The notes beneath the pieces were generated by a model. The model was not told the DNA's origin, did no database searches, and worked only from the letters and a program-made list of their open reading frames with translations. Shown one piece after another: positions 1 through 7,360 of a DNA stretch of 64,000 bases. The first letter of the stretch is position 1. Each line of letters begins with the position of its first letter. Made by a program: the position numbers and the translations under genes. The DNA is from Pseudomonadota bacterium (lineage in GTDB: Bacteria; Pseudomonadota; Alphaproteobacteria; Rhizobiales; Hyphomicrobiaceae), in contig JAFECH010000358.1 of the NCBI GenBank assembly GCA_018242255.1, positions 1-64,000 on the forward strand, in the 5' to 3' direction.

Positions 1-69
1 TCTCTAGGGATGCATGAACGGTGGGACAGAGACGGTCCAGAACCTGGAAGACGGGACGCGAGAGACGAC

Positions 70-2409
70 GTGCAATTCGAAGACGTGTTGGGTTACGCGC
101 GCCTGGCGGCAGGCCTGTTGCTTTTCGCCTGTTTGGACGCGCCCGGTGCGATAGCGGCGGACGGACAAACAGCGTCGTCGACTGTCTCGTCGACCGCATC
201 GTCTGCCGTGCCGCCGCGCCCCGAAGAGCCGCTGGCGGCAAAGGCCTATACCGTTCTCGATACCTACTGCGCGCGTTGCCACCAGACGGGAAAGCTTGAA
301 CACCCGTTGGCTTCAGGCGGCCTCGCGAACATCCTCGACATCGACGATCTGGCGCGCGATCCAATCCTAGTGAAGCCAGGTTTCCCCGATGCCTCGCGTT
401 TGTACGATGTGCTGGAAACCCGACATGCCCCGCTCGATGTTTTCACCGGCCCCAATCCAGCTGCCGAGCCACAGCCGGATGACATCATCGCCCTTCGCCG
501 GTGGTTGAAAGATATTCCCAATACCGCGCAGACTTGTCCGTCGCGCCGACCCATCAGCCTGACCGACATCGACAAGCTGATGCGCGACGCGCAGCATCTG
601 GAGCGTCAGCAGGGCAAGGAGGTTCGCTTCATCTCTCTCGTTCATCTCTACAACGCGTGCGCGACACCAGAAGAAATGGCGTCGTATGTTGCGGCGCTGA
701 ACAAGTTGATGAACTCTCTGTCCAGCGCGCCCGAACCCGTGAAGCTGACGCAGCTCGACGCAGCTGGAACGGTGCTGTCATTCCGGCTTTCAGATTTCGG
801 CTGGGACGCAGCGCGCTGGGCGATGATTGAGAAGGCCTATCCGCCTGCGCTCGTCCACGCAGTCGCACCAGCCATCCTAAAGACTGCCCAAACGAAAGCG
901 GTTGTCGTCAATGGCGACTGGCTCGCCGCTGCCGCCGGAGAAACGCCGCTCTATTACGACCTTCTCGGAATCCCGCAGAAGCTTTCCTCTCTCGCCGCCA
1001 TGAATGGCGCGAAGATCGACGACGATATTCGTGGTGGCTCCGTCCGTCGCATCGCCGTTCGCGAGAGCGCTGTGACGCGGGGCAATCGTTTGATCGAGCG
1101 TCATCCTGGAGACAGCGCAGGTCTGTGGCTGGTCTACGACTTCTCAACCAGCAACGGCGACCAGAACGTTTTCACTCACCCGTTGGGCCCCAAATCCGCA
1201 ACCAACGCCGCAGCGCCCTTCAAGGCGGATGAAGTCCGCGCGCTGTTCGCCCTGCCCAACGGCTTTTACGCCTTCGCGCTCTACGATGCCGGCGGCAATC
1301 GCGTTGACCGCGTACTGCCCGGCATCGAGAAGCCATACGCCGGCGACGAAGCCAACGCCGTCGAGCCCACGACAAAAGCCGGCACCGATTGCTTCGCCTG
1401 CCATACTGAAGGGCTTGTCAAAGCCAAGGATGATTTCAGATCCGCGGGTCCGGTCGATATTTCATCCGCGCCGATGCCCGCTGATCGTCGCGCCGCTCTG
1501 CCGCTGTTCGGCACCGACGGCGAAAACGCACTTTTGATGCTAGGTGGAACTGATCGTTTTCGCGCTGCCGCCAAATCGGTTGGCATCGATCTCAATCTTA
1601 GAATTCACGGTGAGGAAATGGTTTCGGGCCTCGCGCGCCGTTATGGCGAGGGCGCTGATTTCGAGGTCGCGCTGTCCGAGACGGGCCTCGAACGCAAAGA
1701 CTTCCTGAACGAACTCTCGAACGCTAAAGGCCAAGCTGCGCCGCTCGCTCGCCGCCTGCTTCATGGCGTGCTCTCGCGCGCCCAGCTCGAACAACTATTC
1801 TCGCTGCTTAAAGGCATCGACAAACCCAAGCAGACAGCATCCGCAGGATTTCTGCGCGAGGTGAAGACCGAGATCGGCCTCAGCATGTGGCTCGACAAGC
1901 CGCGGCCGGTTCCCGGCGATCTCGTGACGATCAAGGCCGAAGCCGACAACGACTGCTACCTGACAGTTATCAGCGTCGACGCAGAAGGCGTCGGAACCGT
2001 GCTGTTTCCGAGCGATTTTCAGCGCGACAACCTGATCAAGGTCGGCACGACTGTCAGCATTCCGTCGCCCACGGCGCCCTTCCAGCTTCGCTTCAAGGCC
2101 GAGGGCAGCGAAACGATCCTCGGGCGCTGCTCGACCACCGCCACGCCGCCGGTCGGAATCGAGCACGACTTCGTCCGGCAACGCTTCACGGTGCTTGGCA
2201 ATTGGGAAAACTTTATCCGCGACACGCTCGTCACCGACTGGGAGATGCGCGCCGACCCGGAAAAGGCTGAGCGCGCCCGTATCGCCCGGGCTGGAGCTGT
2301 CCGCCGCCGCGAAGCCCAGGGCGAACGCATCGAGCCACCACGGCCCGATGTCGTGACGGATCGGCCACTGCGCGACGGCCGTGCAGTCCTCATCCTCGGG
2401 CTTCGCTGA
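70..2409 (+). CDS. Dihaem c-type cytochrome with DUF4384 domain
   Basis: This is a predicted exported protein of about 779 residues. A GTG start at 70 places a hydrophobic signal segment (residues about 9-30) at the N-terminus; an in-frame ATG at 10 would add 20 charged residues. There are two haem-binding motifs, CARCH near residue 67 and CFACH near residue 441. A C-terminal DUF4384-like beta domain (about 600-700) has the typical GLSMWLDKPRPVPGDLV and cell-surface-like strands. DUF4384 is usually found in envelope or secretion-associated proteins, and its fusion to a CxxCH protein suggests a periplasmic electron-transfer or sensing role. The substrate is unknown. The next gene is separated by about 280 bases, so it is probably monocistronic. 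The start is uncertain because it lies near the window edge. Confidence 0.75.
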   Translation: MQFEDVLGYARLAAGLLLFACLDAPGAIAADGQTASSTVSSTASSAVPPRPEEPLAAKAYTVLDTYCARCHQTGKLEHPLASGGLANILDIDDLARDPILVKPGFPDASRLYDVLETRHAPLDVFTGPNPAAEPQPDDIIALRRWLKDIPNTAQTCPSRRPISLTDIDKLMRDAQHLERQQGKEVRFISLVHLYNACATPEEMASYVAALNKLMNSLSSAPEPVKLTQLDAAGTVLSFRLSDFGWDAARWAMIEKAYPPALVHAVAPAILKTAQTKAVVVNGDWLAAAAGETPLYYDLLGIPQKLSSLAAMNGAKIDDDIRGGSVRRIAVRESAVTRGNRLIERHPGDSAGLWLVYDFSTSNGDQNVFTHPLGPKSATNAAAPFKADEVRALFALPNGFYAFALYDAGGNRVDRVLPGIEKPYAGDEANAVEPTTKAGTDCFACHTEGLVKAKDDFRSAGPVDISSAPMPADRRAALPLFGTDGENALLMLGGTDRFRAAAKSVGIDLNLRIHGEEMVSGLARRYGEGADFEVALSETGLERKDFLNELSNAKGQAAPLARRLLHGVLSRAQLEQLFSLLKGIDKPKQTASAGFLREVKTEIGLSMWLDKPRPVPGDLVTIKAEADNDCYLTVISVDAEGVGTVLFPSDFQRDNLIKVGTTVSIPSPTAPFQLRFKAEGSETILGRCSTTATPPVGIEHDFVRQRFTVLGNWENFIRDTLVTDWEMRADPEKAERARIARAGAVRRREAQGERIEPPRPDVVTDRPLRDGRAVLILGLR

Positions 2410-2686
2410 GCCGTCGAACGCCGCGCCCAATGCCCGAAAACAGGGCGTTTCATAAAACTGTCGCACGCTGTAGGTGCCGAAACGCATCGCTCCGCGTGCC
2501 AATCGCGTCGAGGCACTCGCGTTCGGGAGAGAATCCGACAACCCTACAGAGCGTTTGGGTTCGGAAAGGCTTTACAGAGGGAGCCGAGGTACCTAAATGC
2601 ACCCCTTCAATATTGTATCTCGAGCCGACATCGCTCGGCTGCCGCGCGCGAAACCGGATAGCTCTTCCTCAGGAGGTTCTTTCGCG

Positions 2687-3865
2687 ATGGAAAAGTTTGC
2701 CACCGCCCTCGAAATGGTGACCGAGATGAAGCCCGATCTTCCGGTCTTCGCCGCTCGTCCCCACGCCGCGGGCCGTGCCGCTCGGTGGTTCATCAACAAC
2801 TTCCCGGGCGAGGTCGCCTACGCCTACAAGGCGAACAGCTCCGTTTTTCTTCTCGGCGCGCTCTACGGCGCCGGCATCAAGCAGTTCGACGTCGCCTCCG
2901 TCGCCGAGCTTGAGGATGCTGCGACCATTCCCGGTGTACGCCTGCACTTCATGCATCCGGTGAAGTCGCGCTACGCCATCCGCCGCGCCTACTTCGATTA
3001 CGACATCAAATGTTTCGCGCTCGACACCGAAGACGAGCTGCAGAAAATCATCGAAGAGACCGACGGCGCGAAAGATCTCGAGCTGTTCGTGCGCGTTTCC
3101 GTTCCGGCGAAGAACAGCCGCGTTCCGCTTGAGCACAAGTTCGGCATCACGGGCCAGAAGGCGCAGCAGTTGCTCGTCAAGGCGCGCCAGGTCGCCGACG
3201 AACTCGGCATCACATTCCACGTCGGCTCGCAGACGACGACGCCGGACGCCTACGCGATGGCGTTCGAAGAAGTGAAAAATCACATCGTCAAAGCCGGCGT
3301 GGTGGTCGATGCGATCGACATCGGCGGCGGTTTCCCCTCGCGTTACAACGACAGCGTACCCGCGCGGCTCTCCGACTTCATCGAAGTCATCAAATCGTCG
3401 ATGGCGAAAATGCCCGTCACGGAAGAGTGCCGTCTGATCTGCGAGCCGGGCCGCGCGCTCGTCGCAGAAGCCGAAAGCCTGATCGTGAAGGTCGATCTGC
3501 GCAAACCGGGCAACCAGCTCTTCATAAATGACGGCTCTTACGGCGCTCTCTTCGATAGCGCACATCTGGGTTTCGTATTCCCGGTCCGCCTCATTCGTCC
3601 GGGTCTCGATCCCAATGAGCCACTGGAACCGTTCGAGTTCTGGGGACCGACGTGCGATTCCATCGATCACATGAAGGGGCCGTTCATGCTGCCCGCTTCG
3701 GTGCGCGAAGGTGATTACATCGAGATCGGCAATCTCGGCGCTTATGCCCGCGCGATGGGCACGCGTTTCAACGGCTACGGCGAATACATCGACGTCATCC
3801 TGCAGGACGAGCCGATGTATTCAATCTACACGGAAGATCTCGAGCCAATCGCCCGCAACGCCTGA
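2687..3865 (+). CDS. PLP-dependent ornithine/lysine/arginine-type decarboxylase (alanine racemase fold)
   Basis: This 392-residue fold-type III PLP decarboxylase belongs to the family that makes putrescine or cadaverine from ornithine or lysine. The PLP lysine is K48 in AYKANSS. A glycine-rich phosphate-binding turn IGGGFPSRYND lies near residue 212, and the catalytic cysteine of the second subunit is C323 in WGPTCDSID. An ATG at 2687 is preceded by a perfect AGGAGG (2671-2676, 10-nt spacing). An upstream in-frame ATG at 2597 has no such site and would add a non-conserved leader. Ornithine cannot be separated from lysine specificity by eye. The downstream NTF2-like gene starts 13 bases after the stop and is likely cotranscribed. 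Confidence 0.9.
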   Translation: MEKFATALEMVTEMKPDLPVFAARPHAAGRAARWFINNFPGEVAYAYKANSSVFLLGALYGAGIKQFDVASVAELEDAATIPGVRLHFMHPVKSRYAIRRAYFDYDIKCFALDTEDELQKIIEETDGAKDLELFVRVSVPAKNSRVPLEHKFGITGQKAQQLLVKARQVADELGITFHVGSQTTTPDAYAMAFEEVKNHIVKAGVVVDAIDIGGGFPSRYNDSVPARLSDFIEVIKSSMAKMPVTEECRLICEPGRALVAEAESLIVKVDLRKPGNQLFINDGSYGALFDSAHLGFVFPVRLIRPGLDPNEPLEPFEFWGPTCDSIDHMKGPFMLPASVREGDYIEIGNLGAYARAMGTRFNGYGEYIDVILQDEPMYSIYTEDLEPIARNA

Positions 3866-3878
3866 TAGTATTTTCGGA

Positions 3879-4271
3879 ATGGAAAGCGACGATATCGCCA
3901 ATAACTTCCGGGAATATATCGCCTGCCTGAATAAACGGGAGTGGGACCGGCTCGGTGCGTTCGTCGCCGACGATGTCACGCGCAACGGTAAGGTGCTCCG
4001 GCTCTTCGGCTACCGGGAAATGCTGGAGCGCGACGTCTCGGAAATACCTGACCTGCGGTACCACATCCTGCTGACGGTTTGCGAACCGCCGTTCGTTGCG
4101 AGCCGCCTGGGCTTCGATTGTAGGCCAAAAGGAATGTTCCTCGGTCTTGCCGTCAATGGCCGCAGGGTGACGTTCGCTGAGAACGTCATCTACGAATTTC
4201 ACGATGGAAAGATCCAGCACGTCTGGTCGGTCGTGGACAAAGCCGCGATTGAGGCTCAGATCAAAGCCTGA
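3879..4271 (+). CDS. NTF2-like / SnoaL-fold protein
   Basis: This 130-residue protein has the size and pattern of the NTF2/SnoaL superfamily. An N-terminal helix with FREYIACLNKREWDRLGAFV is followed by a DVTRNGK strand, a helix and four strands ending in FHDGKIQHVWSVVDKAA. Family members are small cone-shaped enzymes (isomerases, cyclases) or binding proteins, and sequence alone does not fix the reaction. The ATG at 3879 lies 13 bases after the decarboxylase stop; a longer frame open from 3711 overlaps that gene and is unlikely to be the true start. The gene may be cotranscribed with the decarboxylase, but the function is unknown. Confidence 0.8.
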   Translation: MESDDIANNFREYIACLNKREWDRLGAFVADDVTRNGKVLRLFGYREMLERDVSEIPDLRYHILLTVCEPPFVASRLGFDCRPKGMFLGLAVNGRRVTFAENVIYEFHDGKIQHVWSVVDKAAIEAQIKA

Positions 4272-4302
4272 GCCTCCGCGAAACGCGTGATCGGGAAGCG
4301 AT

Positions 4303-5046
4303 TTAGTTCGACACCTTCGCGAGCGCGACGAGCTTTGGCTCGGCCCGGTAGTTCTCCGGGAACAGCCGCTTGAGATTGGCGACCTTGGGCAGATCGTTGA
4401 TCACGATGTACGGATAGGTCGGATTCAGCGTCAGAAAATTCTGATGATAGTTCTCGGCCGGATAGAACGTGTGGTCAGGCTCCACCGTTGTGGCAATCTT
4501 CTCGGGAAAAACATGCGCTTCGTCGAGCTGCGCAATGTAGGCCGTCGCGACCTTCGCCTGCTCCGCCGTCATCGGAAAAATCGTCGAACGGTACTGTGTG
4601 CCTGAATCCGGCCCTTGACGATTGAGTTCGGTAGGATCGTGCGCCACTGAGAAATAGATCTGCAGCAGCTTGCCATAGCTGATCTTCTGCGGATCGAACG
4701 TCACCTGCACGGATTCCGCGTGACCCGTCTCACCCGTACCGACGATCTGATAGTGCGCATCTTTCGCATCGCCGCCGGCATATCCGGACACGGCATTCTT
4801 GACGCCAGCGACATGCTGGAACACGCCCTGGACGCCCCAGAAGCAGCCGCCAGCCAAAACGGCTGTTTCAAGGTTCGCGCTTTGAGGCGCCTGCTCATCG
4901 ATTGCGGGCGGCGGCACGCGCGTGCCTTCTTCGGCATCGACGCCAACACCGCCGACCGTGCTCAGAACAAAGACAGCAGCCGCGACGGTAACGATCGAGA
5001 AGAAAACGCGGTCGGACCGCAAAAGAGATTGGAATTGGATTGCCAT
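4303..5046 (-). CDS. msrA: Peptide-methionine (S)-S-oxide reductase MsrA, membrane-anchored
   Basis: This 247-residue MsrA reduces S-methionine sulfoxide in proteins. The catalytic signature GCFWG lies at about residues 67-71, followed by GYAGGDAKDAHYQIV, GTGETGHAESVQVTFD and the ENYHQNF motif typical of the family. An N-terminal hydrophobic segment (about 15-35) makes this an exported or anchored form, so it probably repairs periplasmic proteins. The only cysteine visible in the protein is the catalytic one; the usual C-terminal resolving cysteines are missing, so regeneration must use an external thiol. The ATG at 5046 has a GGAGACG site 5 to 6 bases upstream. It is apparently a single-gene unit. 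Confidence 0.95.
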   Translation of the reverse strand: MAIQFQSLLRSDRVFFSIVTVAAAVFVLSTVGGVGVDAEEGTRVPPPAIDEQAPQSANLETAVLAGGCFWGVQGVFQHVAGVKNAVSGYAGGDAKDAHYQIVGTGETGHAESVQVTFDPQKISYGKLLQIYFSVAHDPTELNRQGPDSGTQYRSTIFPMTAEQAKVATAYIAQLDEAHVFPEKIATTVEPDHTFYPAENYHQNFLTLNPTYPYIVINDLPKVANLKRLFPENYRAEPKLVALAKVSN

Positions 5047-5219
5047 GGACGTCTCCGGGGAATTGGGCGCACGCTTCCGCGCACTCCAATGCCTACGTCC
5101 GCCGGGCGCAATCTGTTACGAGCGCGTCTGTGGTCACGTCTTGTTGAAGCTTGCCTCCGGCGCTCGGGTCGGGCCTCGGCAGCTTTTAAGCCGCCGAGGT
5201 CAACGCCGGTTAAAGCCCG

Positions 5220-5768
5220 TTAGCGCGAAATGCGTGAGATCTTCGACCCTTCGAGGGTCAGGTTATACATGAGGCCCTTGGGGTCGAGGATGAAGCCGAC
5301 GACCGGGCTCGTAATTTTATTGGTGTCGATCGAGCCGCCGACTCCGACCGTGATGATTGCGACCGACGCATCGGCGCCGACCTTCCATCCGGCCGTGCTA
5401 CGGAATTGATGCAACGCTTCAGGCGTCATGAACGCGATGATTACCGAACGCGCCTGCACGCCGATCTGAAAGCCGAAGGACCCCGAAACGGTATTGTAAT
5501 AGCCGGCGTTGCGCCCGTTAATCAGCAGCGCTCCTTCGCCATATTCGCCGCCGATGCCGAAACCGGCCTTCACGACGGACGGAAACACCAAAATCCCGAC
5601 AGCCTTGTGCGCCAGCTCGCGCGCGCCTCCGACCTGTCGGAAAAATCGCTGCATGGTTTCATGCACGCCGGCGTCGATCTCCGGCCCCGACTCTGCGCGG
5701 CTTGCTGGCGAAGACGCAATGAGTGCGAACCACGCGATAAGCGCCACGCTAAGGTTTCTGATGAACAT
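5220..5768 (-). CDS. Ysc84/SYLF-domain lipid-binding family protein
   Basis: This is a 182-residue exported protein. The signal peptide MFIRNLSVALIAWFALIASS ends near SRAES. The mature part carries the SYLF/Ysc84 domain: KAVGILVFPSVVKAGFGIGG, the GYYNTVSGSFGFQIGVQ strand, and a C-terminal region KGLMYNLTLEGSKISRI. SYLF domains bind phosphoinositides or lipids in eukaryotes; bacterial copies are periplasmic and of unknown role. A GGGAGA ribosome-binding site supports the start at 5768 rather than an upstream ATG at 5813 that would add 15 basic residues before the signal. No operon partner is visible. Confidence 0.85.
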   Translation of the reverse strand: MFIRNLSVALIAWFALIASSPASRAESGPEIDAGVHETMQRFFRQVGGARELAHKAVGILVFPSVVKAGFGIGGEYGEGALLINGRNAGYYNTVSGSFGFQIGVQARSVIIAFMTPEALHQFRSTAGWKVGADASVAIITVGVGGSIDTNKITSPVVGFILDPKGLMYNLTLEGSKISRISR

Positions 5769-5978
5769 GATTTGTCTCCCTCGTGCCCCGGCCGACGCTT
5801 GCCTGCGCTTCATGGCCGAATTCCGCTTATCGCCCAGAAATTTCGGCCAGCGGATTAAGTCGGCGATTAACCGTGTTCGCGCGCAAACACAAATGCGGGT
5901 GCTGATTTCGCTGAGGTGAGACTGTGTGGTGGAGGGAGGGCCACCATGTGACGAGGCCCGCGTTGGTGTGCCGGGAGA

Positions 5979-6305
5979 CTACTGGATAGCAATCCAGATC
6001 AACGCCATAGCGGTCGCGCCGACGGCCAGACTGACTGAGAGCAGCCCAATCTGCAGTATCGCTTCGCGTCCGCTGACATCACCCGTCGCGATGTCGACGC
6101 GCCCGCGGAAAAACTGCCGGAAACTTCGGCCGTGTCCGGCAGCGCGCCCGCTCACGGCGTACCAGGAATTATACGCACCAAGAGCAATACCGTCGAGATA
6201 CATCCCCGAGATGATCGTAACGATGACAAGCGCCAAATTCGTGCGGAGATCGAACGCCTCGAAGCACGTCCATCTCAATTGAATCGCGGATTTTGCCCTG
6301 CTCAT
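5979..6305 (-). CDS. Small membrane protein, unknown function
   Basis: This 108-residue protein has two predicted membrane segments, at about residues 24-44 (LALVIVTIISGMYLDGIAL) and 84-106 (IGLLSVSLAVGATAMALIW). The loop between them is basic (GRAAGHGRSFRQFFRGRVD). No family was recognised. It is encoded just downstream of the tRNA-Val gene on the same strand. The ATG is at 6305; no strong ribosome-binding site was seen, so the start is uncertain. Codon usage matches the neighbours. Confidence 0.6.
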   Translation of the reverse strand: MSRAKSAIQLRWTCFEAFDLRTNLALVIVTIISGMYLDGIALGAYNSWYAVSGRAAGHGRSFRQFFRGRVDIATGDVSGREAILQIGLLSVSLAVGATAMALIWIAIQ

Positions 6306-6343
6306 CGAGACGGGTCGGAAAGTAGGCGGGCAATGGCAAGGGA

Positions 6344-6418
6344 TGGTGGGCGGTACAGGGATTGAACCTGTGACCCCACGCGTGTGAAGCGTGTGCTCTA
6401 CCGCTGAGCTAACCGCCC
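6344..6418 (-). tRNA. tRNA-Val (anticodon CAC)
   Basis: Read on the minus strand, the sequence folds as a complete cloverleaf. The acceptor stem is GGGCGGT with ACCGCCC, the D arm is GCTC-AGCGGTA-GAGC, the anticodon stem CACGC/GCGTG encloses the loop TTCACAC (anticodon CAC, valine), and the T arm is ACAGG-TTCAATC-CCTGT. The discriminator A is followed by an encoded CCA (6344-6346). Confidence 0.97.
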
Positions 6419-6433
6419 GATTTGGGAACGGCC

Positions 6434-6463
6434 CTTATGCGAGGCAGCGGATTACGCTGTCAA
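6434..6463 (-). promoter_or_regulatory. Sigma-70-type promoter of tRNA-Val
   Basis: On the minus strand a perfect -35 TTGACA (6458-6463) and a -10-like CATAAG (6434-6439) are separated by 18 bases. Transcription would start a few bases before the tRNA 5' end at 6418. Confidence 0.6.
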
Positions 6464-6515
6464 GCTACAAACGGGCCGCAATCCCGGGCCCTAAAAGGGG
6501 CGCGGACAGCCGACG

Positions 6516-7040
6516 TCACGGCTTGGCGGCAGGTCCGGGCGTCACCGCAGCGCTGGCAAGAATGGACTCGATCGTAGCTCGGCTGGCGTGCCCGTCGGCG
6601 AGCGCACTCTTAGGCGCATAGGCGGTAACGATGGCAGCGCGGCCCTCACCCCCGATGACGAGCAGGAAGCGCGTCTCCGGTCCTTGCGCGCCTTTGGCGT
6701 CGGCCGTGACGAAGGTATAGGCACCGGTCCGCTTCAGGCCGCCATCGACGTAGGCCGGATCCGTGAAGCCGAGACTTTTCAAATAGTCGAGAAACGCCGG
6801 TCCTTTGAATTCATGCAACGCTTCTGGCGGCAACGGCGATGCTTCAACAGTGATCCCCGACGCATCCTGATGGATCGCCGTCGGCTGGCCCGCCACCGCC
6901 TTGAAATCGTCAGCCACCTCAAGAGAGACAGGGCCGACGGTCGCCGTCTTGGCCTCCGCTTCGGACACCAAGAACAATGACAGCGCCAAAGCAGTGAGAA
7001 CGGCGGCGACGAGGCGGAGAAACGCGGAGGTCGTGAACAT
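6516..7040 (-). CDS. Secreted protein of unknown function
   Basis: This predicted exported protein has about 174 residues. It starts MFTTSAFLRLVAAVLTALAL, with a signal peptide cleaved near SEAEA. The mature part has alternating strands and a C-terminal helix ending PGPAAKP. No characterised family was recognised. The chosen start at 7040 has GAGG about 10 bases upstream; an in-frame start 12 bases earlier is also possible. It lies upstream of, and divergent from, the MMPL exporter. Confidence 0.7.
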   Translation of the reverse strand: MFTTSAFLRLVAAVLTALALSLFLVSEAEAKTATVGPVSLEVADDFKAVAGQPTAIHQDASGITVEASPLPPEALHEFKGPAFLDYLKSLGFTDPAYVDGGLKRTGAYTFVTADAKGAQGPETRFLLVIGGEGRAAIVTAYAPKSALADGHASRATIESILASAAVTPGPAAKP

Positions 7041-7052
7041 GGAAAACCTCAA

Positions 7053-7360
7053 GGCTACGAACGCCGGACCGGAAGACTATCGGCGGTATCGGCAGACGCT
7101 GTCCCACACACTACTCGCCCGTTGCAAGAAAAACTCGGCGTACCCCAATGATTCGCGCGGCGAACGCGTTGCAGTATTCTCGCGAAAGTTGCCGCGCACC
7201 CCACCGCACGATTGAATTTCAGCCATTTCGCTTGGGACGTGAGGCCAAGTGGATCTTGCGCCGACCACCGTCATAGTGCCATGTCTCCCAACAATGACGA
7301 ACGACGCCGGGAGGGCGCTGGGGCGACTTCTCAAATTGAAGTCGTTGGGGAGGATATTTT
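7053..7360. other. Intergenic region between a secreted protein and the MMPL exporter
   Basis: These 308 bases separate two divergently oriented genes and probably hold both promoters. Frames open across it lack ribosome-binding sites and homology cues. No hairpin terminator or RNA gene was recognised. The right edge holds GGGGAGG (7347-7353), the ribosome-binding site of the exporter. Confidence 0.4.

Noticed and set aside
2669..3670. A 333-residue frame opposite the decarboxylase
   Set aside because: It is antisense to a gene with intact catalytic motifs.
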